The translations under genes and the position numbers were made by a program. A stretch of 64,000 nt of DNA, taken from contig NZ_CP045702.1 in assembly GCF_014216315.1 (NCBI RefSeq), positions 1,116,001 to 1,180,000 on the forward strand. Direction: 5' to 3'. Below, in pieces: positions 34,832-42,837 of the stretch (positions are counted from its first letter, which is position 1; every line of letters starts with the position of its first letter). The DNA is from Streptomyces finlayi. Its GTDB lineage: Bacteria; Actinomycetota; Actinomycetes; Streptomycetales; Streptomycetaceae. Under the pieces are notes generated by a model. That model saw only the letters and a list, made by a program, of their open reading frames with translations. It ran no database searches and had not been told where the DNA came from.

Positions 34832-34953
34832 GACAGGCGCCCTTCCGCTTTGTCTCATCGACCGTGACGGTCGCTGCTGAAACCATCCTTCCCCGCGCTC
34901 GCACGGGGTCTGCAGGAGTAAGTGTGCCCACCGGAGGCTAACCGGAACAGGGA

Positions 34954-34982
34954 ATTCCGTTACTTGTCAGAACTCGTGTCAA
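34954..34982 (-). promoter_or_regulatory. Candidate promoter upstream of the murC-msrB unit
   Basis: Minus-strand TTGACA (34982-34977) and CGGAAT (34959-34954) are 17 nt apart, about 120 nt upstream of the GTG at 34831. The -35 is perfect; the -10 matches partly. Confidence 0.35.
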
Positions 34983-35026
34983 CACGTACCGCCACTCCGG
35001 ACGGAGGCGGCAGGCCCGGACACGTC

Positions 35027-35842
35027 TCAGCGGGACCGGTCACGGCGGTACCGGGTGAAGAGGAATCCGTCCTCCTCCAGCATCGAGGTCAAGGAGAATC
35101 GTTCCGGCACACCCACCGAGAGGCCCACCGCGATCCGCTGCGCGTCTCCCGCGGACAGCATCGGGGAGATCGTCAGACAGAGCTCGTCCAGCACGTCGGC
35201 CGCCACGAACTGGCCGAGCAGCCTTGGTCCGCCCTCCGTCAGCAGCCGGGTCAGACCGCGGGCGGCCAGCTCGCGTACCGCCCGCTCGGGAGCGACCACA
35301 CCGCCCTCACCCGCGACGACGACCTCGGCGCCGGCACGCTCGGCCTCGTGGACCCGGTCGGCGGGCGCACCCGCGCCGGTCAGCACCAGCGTCGGGACGA
35401 GGGGCGAGGTGAACAGCGGGAGTGAGAAGTCCAGGTCCAGGCTCGCGCTCACCACGGCGATCGAGGGAGCGAGGCCCTGACCGGCCGCCGCGCGGCGCGC
35501 GGCGAACGCCTCCCGGGCCCTCGCCGGCCGGTAGCCCTCCAGGCGCGCGGTTTCCGCGCCGACGATCACCACGTCGGCCAGGCCGCGCAGGGTGCCGAAG
35601 ATCCGCATGTCCGTCGGGCAGGAGATGCCCTGGGAGCGGCCGTCGTGCTGGGCCGCGCCGTCCAGGGTGGACACCATGTTGGCGCGCAGCCACGGACCGT
35701 CCCCCTCCGGATAGGCGTAGGCGTCGGCCAGCCGGTCGAGACTCCACTCGCCGTCGTCGGCCGCGGTCATCGAGGTGTCCGGTCCGGCCGTCCGGCCGGT
35801 CTCGTCGGTTGTCAGGTCCGTCACAGGGAGCAGGCGTCGCAT
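35027..35842 (-). CDS. Pyrimidine reductase family protein (RibD C-terminal domain)
   Basis: 271 residues from the ATG at 35842 (MRRLLPVTDLTTD). The RibD C-terminal/DHFR-like fold is indicated by WLRANMVSTLDGAAQHDGRSQGISCPTDMRIFGTLRGLADVVIVGAETARLEGYRPAR and LLTEGGPRLLGQFVAADVLDELCLTISPML. These are NADPH-dependent reductases acting on riboflavin-pathway-type pyrimidines; the physiological substrate of this stand-alone form is not known. It is divergent from zapE with only 37 bp between the starts, so the promoters overlap. Confidence 0.9.
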   Translation of the reverse strand: MRRLLPVTDLTTDETGRTAGPDTSMTAADDGEWSLDRLADAYAYPEGDGPWLRANMVSTLDGAAQHDGRSQGISCPTDMRIFGTLRGLADVVIVGAETARLEGYRPARAREAFAARRAAAGQGLAPSIAVVSASLDLDFSLPLFTSPLVPTLVLTGAGAPADRVHEAERAGAEVVVAGEGGVVAPERAVRELAARGLTRLLTEGGPRLLGQFVAADVLDELCLTISPMLSAGDAQRIAVGLSVGVPERFSLTSMLEEDGFLFTRYRRDRSR

Positions 35843-35879
35843 GCGAAGCAGTCTGGCATGGCGCTTAAGGTGGCGAGTT

Positions 35880-36974
35880 GTGTCGTCATCCACCGCCGTT
35901 CCGGGGCAGAGCCCCATAGCTGAAGCGGCCCCGCTGTCCCTGTGCGCCCGTGAGCCGCGCGTTCCCGCCGACCGTCTGGTCGCCGAGATGGTGCCGCCGC
36001 CGCGTTTCGATTCGGTGCGCTTCGAGACGTACGTCCCCGACCCGAACCAGCCCAGCCAGAGGGAAGCGGTCCGTGTGCTGAGCGAGTTCGCGGGCGGGCT
36101 CGGCGGTGCGCACGCCACCGGGGCGGCCAGGCGGAAGTGGTTCGGCCGGAAGGCGCCCGTCGCTCCGGCCGGGCCACGCGGGGTCTATCTCGACGGCGGC
36201 TACGGCGTCGGCAAGACCCACCTGCTGGCCTCCCTCTGGCACGCCACGCCCGCGGCTCCTTCGCTGAAGGCGTTCGGCACGTTCGTCGAGCTGACCAATC
36301 TGGTCGGCGCGCTGGGCTTCCAGCAGACCGTGCAGACGCTCAGCGGGCACCGGCTGCTGTGCATCGACGAATTCGAGCTCGACGACCCGGGCGACACGGT
36401 GCTGGTCTCCTCGCTGCTGGGCCGGCTGGTCGAGGCGGGGGTGGCCCTGGCCGCCACCTCCAACACGCTGCCCGGCAAGCTCGGCGAGGGCCGCTTCGCC
36501 TCCGCCGACTTCCTCCGTGAGATCCAGGGTCTCTCCTCGCACTTCCGGCCGCTGCGGATCGACGGCGAGGACTACCGCCACCGCGGGCTGCCCGAGGCCC
36601 CGTCGCCCTTCTCCGACGAGCAGGTCACCAGGGCCGCGTACGCCACGCCGGACGCCGCCCTCGACGACTTCCCCGGCCTGCTCGACCACCTCGCCCGGGT
36701 CCACCCGAGCCGGTACGGGGCGATGACGGACGGCATCAGCGCGGTCTGCCTCACCGGGGTGGAGCCGGTGCCCGACCAGTCCACGGCACTGCGGCTCGTC
36801 GTCCTCGCCGACCGGCTCTACGACCGGGAGGTTCCGGTACTCGCCTCGGGGCTCCCCTTCGACAGGCTGTTCAGCGACGAGATGCTGAACGGCGGGTACC
36901 GGAAGAAGTACTTCCGGGCCATCTCCCGTCTCACGGCGCTGGCGCGTGACGCAAAGGGGCTGGTGGCGCAGTAG
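35880..36974 (+). CDS. zapE: Cell division protein ZapE / AFG1-like ATPase
   Basis: 364 residues from the GTG at 35880, supported by AAGGTGG at 35867-35873. The sequence FDSVRFETYVPDPNQPSQREAV leads to Walker A GGYGVGKTHLLASLWH, Walker B LLCIDEFELDDPGDTVL and sensor AATSNTLP, then AYRKKYFRAI-like C-terminal GGYRKKYFRAISRLTAL. AFG1/ZapE proteins are P-loop ATPases; ZapE acts on the Z-ring in E. coli, and the actinobacterial role is less clear. It is transcribed away from the reductase gene and followed by a hairpin terminator. Confidence 0.92.
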   Translation: MSSSTAVPGQSPIAEAAPLSLCAREPRVPADRLVAEMVPPPRFDSVRFETYVPDPNQPSQREAVRVLSEFAGGLGGAHATGAARRKWFGRKAPVAPAGPRGVYLDGGYGVGKTHLLASLWHATPAAPSLKAFGTFVELTNLVGALGFQQTVQTLSGHRLLCIDEFELDDPGDTVLVSSLLGRLVEAGVALAATSNTLPGKLGEGRFASADFLREIQGLSSHFRPLRIDGEDYRHRGLPEAPSPFSDEQVTRAAYATPDAALDDFPGLLDHLARVHPSRYGAMTDGISAVCLTGVEPVPDQSTALRLVVLADRLYDREVPVLASGLPFDRLFSDEMLNGGYRKKYFRAISRLTALARDAKGLVAQ

Positions 36975-36991
36975 GTTCGGGGACGTACCAC

Positions 36992-37021
36992 CGTACGGGG
37001 CACCTCCGGGAGCCCCGTACG
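36992..37021. terminator. Hairpin terminator after zapE
   Basis: A perfect 10-bp stem (CGTACGGGGC / GCCCCGTACG) with a 10-nt loop lies between the zapE stop and the OsmC-family gene. It has no T-tract, as is common in Streptomyces. Confidence 0.55.
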
Positions 37022-37059
37022 TCCCGTATACCGCGCACACCGTTTGAAGGGATTCCAGC

Positions 37060-37485
37060 ATGGCTACCACGCGTCAGGCGCACACGGTCTGGGAAGGCAG
37101 TCTGATCGAGGGGGAGGGCGTCGTCACCCTCGACTCCTCCGGCATCGGCGAGTACCCGGTCTCCTGGCCGTCGCGTGCGGAGCAGGCGAACGGCAAGACC
37201 AGCCCCGAGGAGCTCATCGCCGCGGCGCACTCCAGCTGCTTCTCGATGGCCCTCTCGGGCGGTCTGGCCAAGGCCGGCACCCCGCCGACCCGGCTGAACA
37301 CCAAGGCCGAGGTGACCTTCCAGCCCGGTACGGGCATCACCGGCATCCACCTCACCGTTCAGGGCGAGGTCCCCGGCATGGACGAGGCGGACTTCGTGAA
37401 GGCCGCCGAGGGCGCCAAGGAGAACTGCCCGGTCAGTCAGGCGCTGACGGGTACGACGATCACGCTTTCCGCTTCCCTGGCCTGA
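37060..37485 (+). CDS. OsmC-family peroxiredoxin
   Basis: 141 residues. The two catalytic cysteines of OsmC/Ohr peroxidases are present: Cys60 in HSSCFSMAL and Cys123 in ENCPVSQAL. The active-site arginine region is EYPVSWPSR. The enzyme reduces organic or fatty-acid hydroperoxides in the cytoplasm. Length is normal for OsmC. It stands alone between hairpins, so is probably its own transcript. Confidence 0.93.
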   Translation: MATTRQAHTVWEGSLIEGEGVVTLDSSGIGEYPVSWPSRAEQANGKTSPEELIAAAHSSCFSMALSGGLAKAGTPPTRLNTKAEVTFQPGTGITGIHLTVQGEVPGMDEADFVKAAEGAKENCPVSQALTGTTITLSASLA

Positions 37486-37617
37486 TCACACGGGGCCCTG
37501 GGACCACAGCTGTCCCGGGCGCCATCACGAGGCACAGTGGCCCGCATGGTTCCCGCGCGGCAACTCGCGTGGTACACACATGCGGGTCACACCTGTCCGC
37601 CAACAGGGAGTTGCCTC

Positions 37618-38994
37618 ATGTCTTCAGACGCACGACGCCCCGCGACACGACGTCAGGTCCTGGCCGGCAGCGGCGCAGCCGCCGTCTCGGTCGCCTTCAC
37701 CGGAGCGTTCTCCGAACTCTTCGCGGGCACCTCCGCCGCCGTGGGCCACAGCGGTTACGGCCCCCTCGTCCCCGATCCGGACGGACTGCTCGACCTGCCG
37801 AAAGGTTTCCGCTACCGGGTGCTGTCACGCCAGGGCGACGAGCTCCGTTCGGGCGAGGGTCTCGTCCCCGGCAACCACGACGGCATGGCCGCCTTCCGGG
37901 GCGACCGCGGCCGGGTGCACCTCGTGCGCAATCACGAGAACCGCGCCTCCGCCGCACTCGCGGTCCCCACGGTCGACGGCCTCACCTACGACCCCATGGG
38001 CAAGGGCGGCTGTACGGCCCTGGAGCTCGACAGCCGCAACAGGGTCCTCGGCGAACACGTCGCCATCGCCGGTACGGCGGTGAACTGCGCCGGCGGCCCG
38101 ACCCCCTGGAACACCTGGCTGACCTGCGAGGAGACCGAGGACAAGGCCGGAACGAACGGCTACACCAAGGACCACGGCTTCGTCTTCGAGGTGGACGGCG
38201 CCGATCCGCGCCGTACCGGAGCCGTACCGCTCACCGCGATGGGCCGCTTCCAGCACGAGGCCGTCGCCGTCGATCCGCGCTGCGGGATCGTGTACGAGAC
38301 GGAGGACGCGTTCCAGCGGCCTTTCGGGCTCTTCTACCGTTTCCTGCCCGAGAAGCCACTCGGCGGGCGCGGTTCGCTGCGGGCCGGTGGCGCGCTGGAG
38401 GCGATGCGGGTGCCGGGCGTGCCCGACCTCTCCGCCATCCAGGAGACCGGGGCGAGTTTCGGCGGGGTCGAGTGGGTCCCCGTACCCGATCCGCTCGCGG
38501 CGGAGACACCGATCCGGCTCCAGGACTTCGGACCGAAGGGCATCACGCACGCCCAGAAGCTGGAGGGCTGCTACTGGGGCGGCACGTCGGTCTACTTCGT
38601 CTCCAGCTTCGCGCGCCGCTCGGAGGGCTCGTCGGGCGACCACTACGGGCAGGTGTGGCGTTACGAGCCGCGGCGGCGCCGCCTCACCCTGGTGGTCGTC
38701 TTCGGCCCGGACACGGACATCCAGCTGCCCGGCGAGTCCCCCGACAACATCTGTCTGGCGCCCGACGGCGGGCTGATGGTGTGCGAGGACGGCAACGGGG
38801 CCCAGTACGTGCTGGGGGTGACCCGGCGGGGCGAGGTCTACACGCTGGCGCGCGGGCGGCAGAACACGGGGACTCCGCAGGAGCCGGAGTGGGGCGAATT
38901 CGCCGGGTCGGCCTTCTCGCCGGACGGCCTGACGATGTATCTGAACTGCTACACGCCCGGAACGACCTTCGCGGTGACGGGGCCGTGGCGATGA
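37618..38994 (+). CDS. Tat-exported PhoX-like (DUF839) phosphatase family protein
   Basis: 458 residues from the ATG at 37618; the upstream open frame lacks a ribosome site. The N-terminus carries a twin-arginine signal (ATRRQVLAGSGAAAVSVAFTGAF). The body is the DUF839/PhoX beta-propeller type: ETGDE-like LVPGNHDGMAAF, LVRNHENR, NTWLTCEETEDKAG, GRFQHEAVAVDP, YETEDAFQRPFGLFYRF, ICLAPDGGLMVCEDGNG. PhoX enzymes are secreted Ca/Fe phosphatases, but many DUF839 members are uncharacterised, so phosphatase activity is not certain. Confidence 0.85.
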   Translation: MSSDARRPATRRQVLAGSGAAAVSVAFTGAFSELFAGTSAAVGHSGYGPLVPDPDGLLDLPKGFRYRVLSRQGDELRSGEGLVPGNHDGMAAFRGDRGRVHLVRNHENRASAALAVPTVDGLTYDPMGKGGCTALELDSRNRVLGEHVAIAGTAVNCAGGPTPWNTWLTCEETEDKAGTNGYTKDHGFVFEVDGADPRRTGAVPLTAMGRFQHEAVAVDPRCGIVYETEDAFQRPFGLFYRFLPEKPLGGRGSLRAGGALEAMRVPGVPDLSAIQETGASFGGVEWVPVPDPLAAETPIRLQDFGPKGITHAQKLEGCYWGGTSVYFVSSFARRSEGSSGDHYGQVWRYEPRRRRLTLVVVFGPDTDIQLPGESPDNICLAPDGGLMVCEDGNGAQYVLGVTRRGEVYTLARGRQNTGTPQEPEWGEFAGSAFSPDGLTMYLNCYTPGTTFAVTGPWR

Positions 38995-39074
38995 CCGAGT
39001 GAATCCCGGGGCCCGTCTGCGGCGCGGGAGCGCCGTAGGCGGCTCACCACGGGTTGATCGGTTAGTTTCCGACA

Positions 39075-39992
39075 GTGATCAACTCTGTACGGAAAATGAC
39101 GGCGATGACCGTTTTGGGGGTCGTGCTCGGGACCGGCCTCTTCGGATGCGGTAACCCGCGGGCGGCCCGTACCGAGACCCCCCGGGCCGCGTCCCCTGCA
39201 CCCTCCGGCTCCCCTTCCTCGGCACCCTCCGCCCCGGCCGGCGCGCTCGCCTCCTCACCGGCCGGGCGGCAGGCGCCCACGAGGGCACCGGGACCGGCCG
39301 GCCTGACCCCCGTCTTCGAGCGCGGCCCGAGCGGGGGCGGTGAGGGCACCCGCTCCCGCGACAAGGTCGTGGCCCTGACCTTCGACGCGGACATGACCGC
39401 GGATCAGGGACCGCGCGCGGCTTCCGGCGAGCGCTTCGACAACCCGGAACTGATCGCCTCGCTGCGCCGGCTGAAGGTCCCGTCGACCATCTTCATGACC
39501 GGCCGGTGGGCGCAGGAGTACCCGTCGCAGGCCCGGTCGATCGGCACGGATCCCCTGTTCGAGATCGCCAACCACTCGTACCGGCACCACGCCTTCGCGT
39601 CTCCCTGCTACGGCCTGCCGGTCGTCGGGCAGGCGGACATGCGCGACGACGTGCGGCGCGCCTTCGCCGCGTTCCGGGAGGCGGGGGCGCGCAACGTCGT
39701 ACCGTACTTCCGCTTCCCCGGCGGCTGCTACGACGAGGCGGCCCTGCGCACGCTGGCGTCGGAGAAGGTGACAGCGGTGCAGTGGGACGTCGTCAGCGGC
39801 GACGCGTTCGCGACGGACGCCGACGCGGTGGCCGAGCAGGTACTGGCAGGGGTGACGCCCGGATCGCTGGTGGTCATGCACTGCACGCGCAGCGCGGCGC
39901 CGGTGACCGACGAGGCGGTACGGCGGGTGGTGCCGGAGCTGCGCGCACGGGGCTACCGGTTCGTGAAAGTCTCCGAGCTGATGCGTGGCTGA
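39075..39992 (+). CDS. Lipoprotein polysaccharide deacetylase (NodB family)
   Basis: 305 residues from the GTG at 39075 (a nearby ATG at 39096 is possible). A signal peptide ends in a lipobox (LGTGLFGCG, Cys about 25), so it is a membrane-anchored lipoprotein with a Pro/Ala/Ser linker. The NodB domain starts near residue 95: LTFDADMTAD (motif 1), ANHSYRHHAF (metal-binding motif 2), YFRFPGGCYDE (motif 3), and WDVVSGDAF, then VVMHCTR. It probably de-N-acetylates cell-wall or extracellular polysaccharide. The second aspartate of motif 1 is preserved as DADM. Confidence 0.9.
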   Translation: MINSVRKMTAMTVLGVVLGTGLFGCGNPRAARTETPRAASPAPSGSPSSAPSAPAGALASSPAGRQAPTRAPGPAGLTPVFERGPSGGGEGTRSRDKVVALTFDADMTADQGPRAASGERFDNPELIASLRRLKVPSTIFMTGRWAQEYPSQARSIGTDPLFEIANHSYRHHAFASPCYGLPVVGQADMRDDVRRAFAAFREAGARNVVPYFRFPGGCYDEAALRTLASEKVTAVQWDVVSGDAFATDADAVAEQVLAGVTPGSLVVMHCTRSAAPVTDEAVRRVVPELRARGYRFVKVSELMRG

Positions 39993-39999
39993 GGACCCG

Positions 40000-40041
40000 G
40001 CCGGGCCCCAGCTCAGCCGGGCCGGGCCCCAGCTCAGCCGG
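40000..40041. repeat. Perfect 21-bp tandem duplication at convergent gene ends
   Basis: A 21-bp unit beginning gccgggccccagctcag is repeated exactly twice (40000-40020 and 40021-40041). The second copy contains the stop region of the small zinc-ribbon gene. GC-rich self-complementary segments in it may also serve as a terminator. Confidence 0.8.
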
Positions 40042-40219
40042 AGCAGGCCGCGCGCTCCGCTTCCCGCCACTCGCACACCGGGCACAGCGTGATGCCCCTC
40101 ACCGACTCCGGATACTCGGTCGGCTCGCGGCACAGTACGCATTCGGCGAACGGAGGGCCCTTGTCCGTGTTCTCGGCCTCCGGCTTCGGTGCGGGATTCC
40201 CGCCGCAGGCATCGTCCAT
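40034..40219 (-). CDS. Small zinc-ribbon protein
   Basis: 61 residues from the ATG at 40219 (MDDACGGNPAPKPEAEN). Four cysteines in two CxxC knuckles (ECVLCREPTEYP and LCPVCEWREAE) form a rubredoxin-like zinc ribbon. Function unknown; such proteins often bind nucleic acids or act as structural partners. It converges on the deacetylase gene. Confidence 0.7.
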   Translation of the reverse strand: MDDACGGNPAPKPEAENTDKGPPFAECVLCREPTEYPESVRGITLCPVCEWREAERAACSG

Positions 40220-40233
40220 ACGTACGAGGGTAG

Positions 40234-40329
40234 TCACTCGCGCACCGCAGCGAGCCGGCGGACGAGGACCGCCGCCCCCGCGGCGATCACGAGGGCGCCG
40301 GCCAGGGGCAGGCCGCACCGGCGGCCCAC
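40234..40329 (-). CDS. Possible 31-residue single-pass membrane protein
   Basis: A GTG at 40329 opens a 31-codon frame: basic start VGRRCG, hydrophobic LAGALVIAAGAAVLV, then basic RRLAAVRE. It follows the AIM24 gene by 11 nt with GAGGC just upstream and precedes the zinc-ribbon gene. The shape is that of a real small membrane protein, but the length is too short to be sure. Confidence 0.35.
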   Translation of the reverse strand: MGRRCGLPLAGALVIAAGAAVLVRRLAAVRE

Positions 40330-40340
40330 GCCTCGCAGCC

Positions 40341-41018
40341 TCAGTTGGCCGACGCCTTCTCCGCCTTGACCTCGCTCGGCCGTACGATCACGAACCCCTC
40401 TCCCTGGAGCATCAGCTGGACGGCCTCGCCCGAGCCGCCGCGCACCATCGAGCCGAAGCTCTGCGAGCGGTGCAGGGACGTGGTGAGCCGCTCGCTCCAG
40501 CCGACGACCGCGTCCGTGTCCACGTACACCGGCTGCGCCGCCGTCACCGGGATCACCAGCGGGTCGCCCTCACATATCAGCCCGAGCTTCCCGTAGCCGC
40601 TGAAGACACTGTTGAAGAGGCCGCCGCCGGTCATCCCGGCCCCCTTCACGGTCTTGATCTCGTACCCCAGGGTGGCGTCGAAGCAGAGGACGTTGCGGCC
40701 GTTGACGGTCAGGACGTCACCCTGCTCCATCTCCACGATGAAGCAGTTCGCCGCCTCGTGGGCGAACCACGCCTCACCCTGGCCACGGACCGCCATGAGC
40801 GCCAGCCCCTCGCCGGTGACCGCTCGCTTGAGCATGCCACCGATGCCCTGGCCCTTGCGCTCGAACTGGAGATTGCCGCGAAAGGCGATCATCGAGCCCT
40901 GACGTGCGTGCATCTCGCCGTTGACGGCGTATTTGATGGACTTGCTGTTCTGCAGGGTCATTCCGGGGACGGTGGCCGCCTGGACCATGTGCTCGCTGGA
41001 AAAAAGATCGCTCTTCAT
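40341..41018 (-). CDS. AIM24 family protein
   Basis: 225 residues from the ATG at 41018 (MKSDLFSSEHMVQ); GGTGAGG lies about 10 nt upstream. The AIM24/TerD-like beta-barrel repeat pattern is clear: ARQGSMIAFRGNLQFE, GQGEAWFAHEAANCFIVEMEQGDVLTVNGRNVLCFDATLGYEI, GLICEGDPLVIPV. It is cytoplasmic with no signal. The function of bacterial AIM24 proteins is not established. It is divergent from the PTH2-type gene. Confidence 0.88.
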   Translation of the reverse strand: MKSDLFSSEHMVQAATVPGMTLQNSKSIKYAVNGEMHARQGSMIAFRGNLQFERKGQGIGGMLKRAVTGEGLALMAVRGQGEAWFAHEAANCFIVEMEQGDVLTVNGRNVLCFDATLGYEIKTVKGAGMTGGGLFNSVFSGYGKLGLICEGDPLVIPVTAAQPVYVDTDAVVGWSERLTTSLHRSQSFGSMVRGGSGEAVQLMLQGEGFVIVRPSEVKAEKASAN

Positions 41019-41102
41019 GCCGAGCATCCTCACCCGGAGTGTTTCGTTCCGCCAAGAAGTTCCGCCGAGAAGCCGGTGCCGGGCGCCTGGCAGACTGGGC
41101 GG

Positions 41103-41849
41103 GTGAGCAGCAACGACCTCCCCGCGTCCGAGTCCCCCGTCGCCCCCGCCCTTACGGACAGCCCGTTCCGGACCGAGCCGACCGTCCGCGACGAGGCGCC
41201 GCAGTTCGTCCTGCCGCTGGTGGTGCACATCGAGAAGACGGCGCCGCCGGCCCGTACCGACGCCCTGCGGACCGCCGCCCGTGCCGTGCTCACGATCCTC
41301 TCCGACGAGCGCTCCCACGACGAGGGCGAGTGGGCGCAGCTCATGCGGGACTGGCAGGACGCCCGGATCCGCAAGGTGGTGCGCCGGGCGCGCGGCGCGG
41401 AGTGGCGCAAGGCGTCCGCGCTGCCAGGGATCACGGTCACCGGGGACAGCGCCGAGGTACGGGTCTTTCCGCCGGTGCCACTGGACGGCTGGCCGAAGGA
41501 ACTGGCCAGACTCCAGGTGTCGGGCACGGACCTCGACGACCCCGAGCCCCCGGCCGCACCCGATCCGGCCGGTCCGGTGCTCTGGCTCAACCCCGACGTA
41601 GACATGTCGGCGGGCAAGACGATGGCCCAGGCAGGACACGGCGCCCAGCTCGCCTGGTGGGAACTGTCGGAGACCGAGCGCAAGGCATGGCGCGAGGCCG
41701 GCTTCCCGCTGTCGGTGGCCACCCCGGACCCGGCCCGCTGGCGGGAACTCACCGTGAGCGGCCTGCCGGTGGTGCGGGACGCCGGGTTCACCGAGATCGC
41801 GCCGGGCTCCTGCACGGTGGTCGCCGACCATCCCGCGCTGCGCCGCTGA
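41103..41849 (+). CDS. Peptidyl-tRNA hydrolase PTH2-family protein with N-terminal extension
   Basis: 248 residues from the GTG at 41103. The C-terminal ~115 residues carry the PTH2 pattern: LWLNPDVDMSAGKTMAQAGHGAQLAWWEL, FPLSVATPDPARWRELTVSGLPVVRDAGFTEIAPGSCTVVAD. The catalytic-type Lys and His of the KxxAQxxHA region appear as GKTMAQAGHGA. About 130 residues precede it (VVHIEKTAPPARTDALRTAARAVLTIL...), roughly doubling the usual PTH2 length. PTH2 releases peptides from peptidyl-tRNA; whether this extended actinobacterial form does so is unknown. Confidence 0.8.
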   Translation: MSSNDLPASESPVAPALTDSPFRTEPTVRDEAPQFVLPLVVHIEKTAPPARTDALRTAARAVLTILSDERSHDEGEWAQLMRDWQDARIRKVVRRARGAEWRKASALPGITVTGDSAEVRVFPPVPLDGWPKELARLQVSGTDLDDPEPPAAPDPAGPVLWLNPDVDMSAGKTMAQAGHGAQLAWWELSETERKAWREAGFPLSVATPDPARWRELTVSGLPVVRDAGFTEIAPGSCTVVADHPALRR

Positions 41850-41880
41850 CTGAACATCCCTGCGCACACTTACGTACCTC

Positions 41881-41898
41881 CCGATACCGCCGTATCGG
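41881..41898. terminator. Small hairpin after the PTH2-type gene
   Basis: CCGATAC-CGCC-GTATCGG forms a 7-bp perfect stem with a tetraloop 31 nt after the stop codon and upstream of the DUF4142 gene. It could be a weak terminator or mRNA-stability element. Confidence 0.4.
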
Positions 41899-41976
41899 CA
41901 TTACTGCCAAGTAGCCTGCACGGCGAGTCATTTGGCGATTGATTCGACGCTGTCACGCATCGGCCCGGGAGACACC

Positions 41977-42726
41977 TTGTTGCGACGCATCAATGGAACG
42001 GCCCTCATCATCGCGGCACTCGCCGCCACGCTCGGCGCGCTCGCCTTCCCCGTGTGGTCGTACGCCGACCGCTCGGGCACCGGCGAGGCCAAGCTCGACG
42101 CGTCGAGCGTCGCCACCCAGTGGGGCCCGCTCTCCGCGACCGACCGGGACTTCCTGATCAAGGTGCGGCTCGCCGGACTGTGGGAACTGCCCGCCGGGCA
42201 GCAGGCCATCCAGCGGGCCCCGAGCGAGGCGACGAAGGCGGCCGGGGACCACCTCGTCGTGGGGCACACCGACCTGGACCGGCGCGCCCGCGACGTGGCC
42301 GCCAAGCTCGGGATGGAGCTGCCGAACCAGCCCACCGCCCAGCAGCAGGGCTGGCTCCGGGAGCTCACCGCGGCGAGCGGCGAGGAGTACGAGCGGAAGT
42401 TCGCCAATCTGCTGCGGGCCGCGCACGGCAAGGTCTTCTCGCTGATCGCCCAGGTACGGCACACCACCCGTAACGCGCTGATACGGCAGCTGGCCTCGGA
42501 CGCCAACCAGACGGTGCTCGATCACATCACCATGCTGGAGGGCACGGGATACGTCGACTTCGACGGGCTGGCACGCGAGGCGGCGGGTGCCTCGACGGCC
42601 GGCCCCTCGGGTCCTTCCGTCCCGTCCGGCGCGGGGATACCGCAGGTCCCGGTGCCGGTGACGCCGACCGGGGACCAGTCGTTCACCTCGCGCCCGGTGC
42701 CCCCCACCATGATGCCGATGCCCTGA
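41977..42726 (+). CDS. DUF4142 family exported protein
   Basis: 249 residues from the TTG at 41977, preferred over the TTG at 41932 because GGGAGA lies 4-5 nt upstream and the protein then starts with a clean signal sequence (LLRRINGTALIIAALAATLGALAFPV). The DUF4142 helical domain follows: LSATDRDFLIKVRLAGLWELPAGQQAIQRA, AAGDHLVVGHTDLDRRARDVAAKLGMELP, NQTVLDHITMLEGTGY. The C-terminus is Pro/Ser/Thr-rich. Members are envelope proteins of unknown role. Confidence 0.85.
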   Translation: MLRRINGTALIIAALAATLGALAFPVWSYADRSGTGEAKLDASSVATQWGPLSATDRDFLIKVRLAGLWELPAGQQAIQRAPSEATKAAGDHLVVGHTDLDRRARDVAAKLGMELPNQPTAQQQGWLRELTAASGEEYERKFANLLRAAHGKVFSLIAQVRHTTRNALIRQLASDANQTVLDHITMLEGTGYVDFDGLAREAAGASTAGPSGPSVPSGAGIPQVPVPVTPTGDQSFTSRPVPPTMMPMP

Positions 42727-42837
42727 CGGGCGGCAGCCACGGGAACCTCAAATCAAGCTCTGAACGTCCCCCTGTTCGGATTCATCACCGCCCGCCGGGG
42801 CCATCACCCCCGCACGAAGCGGAACTGGGGGACACAC

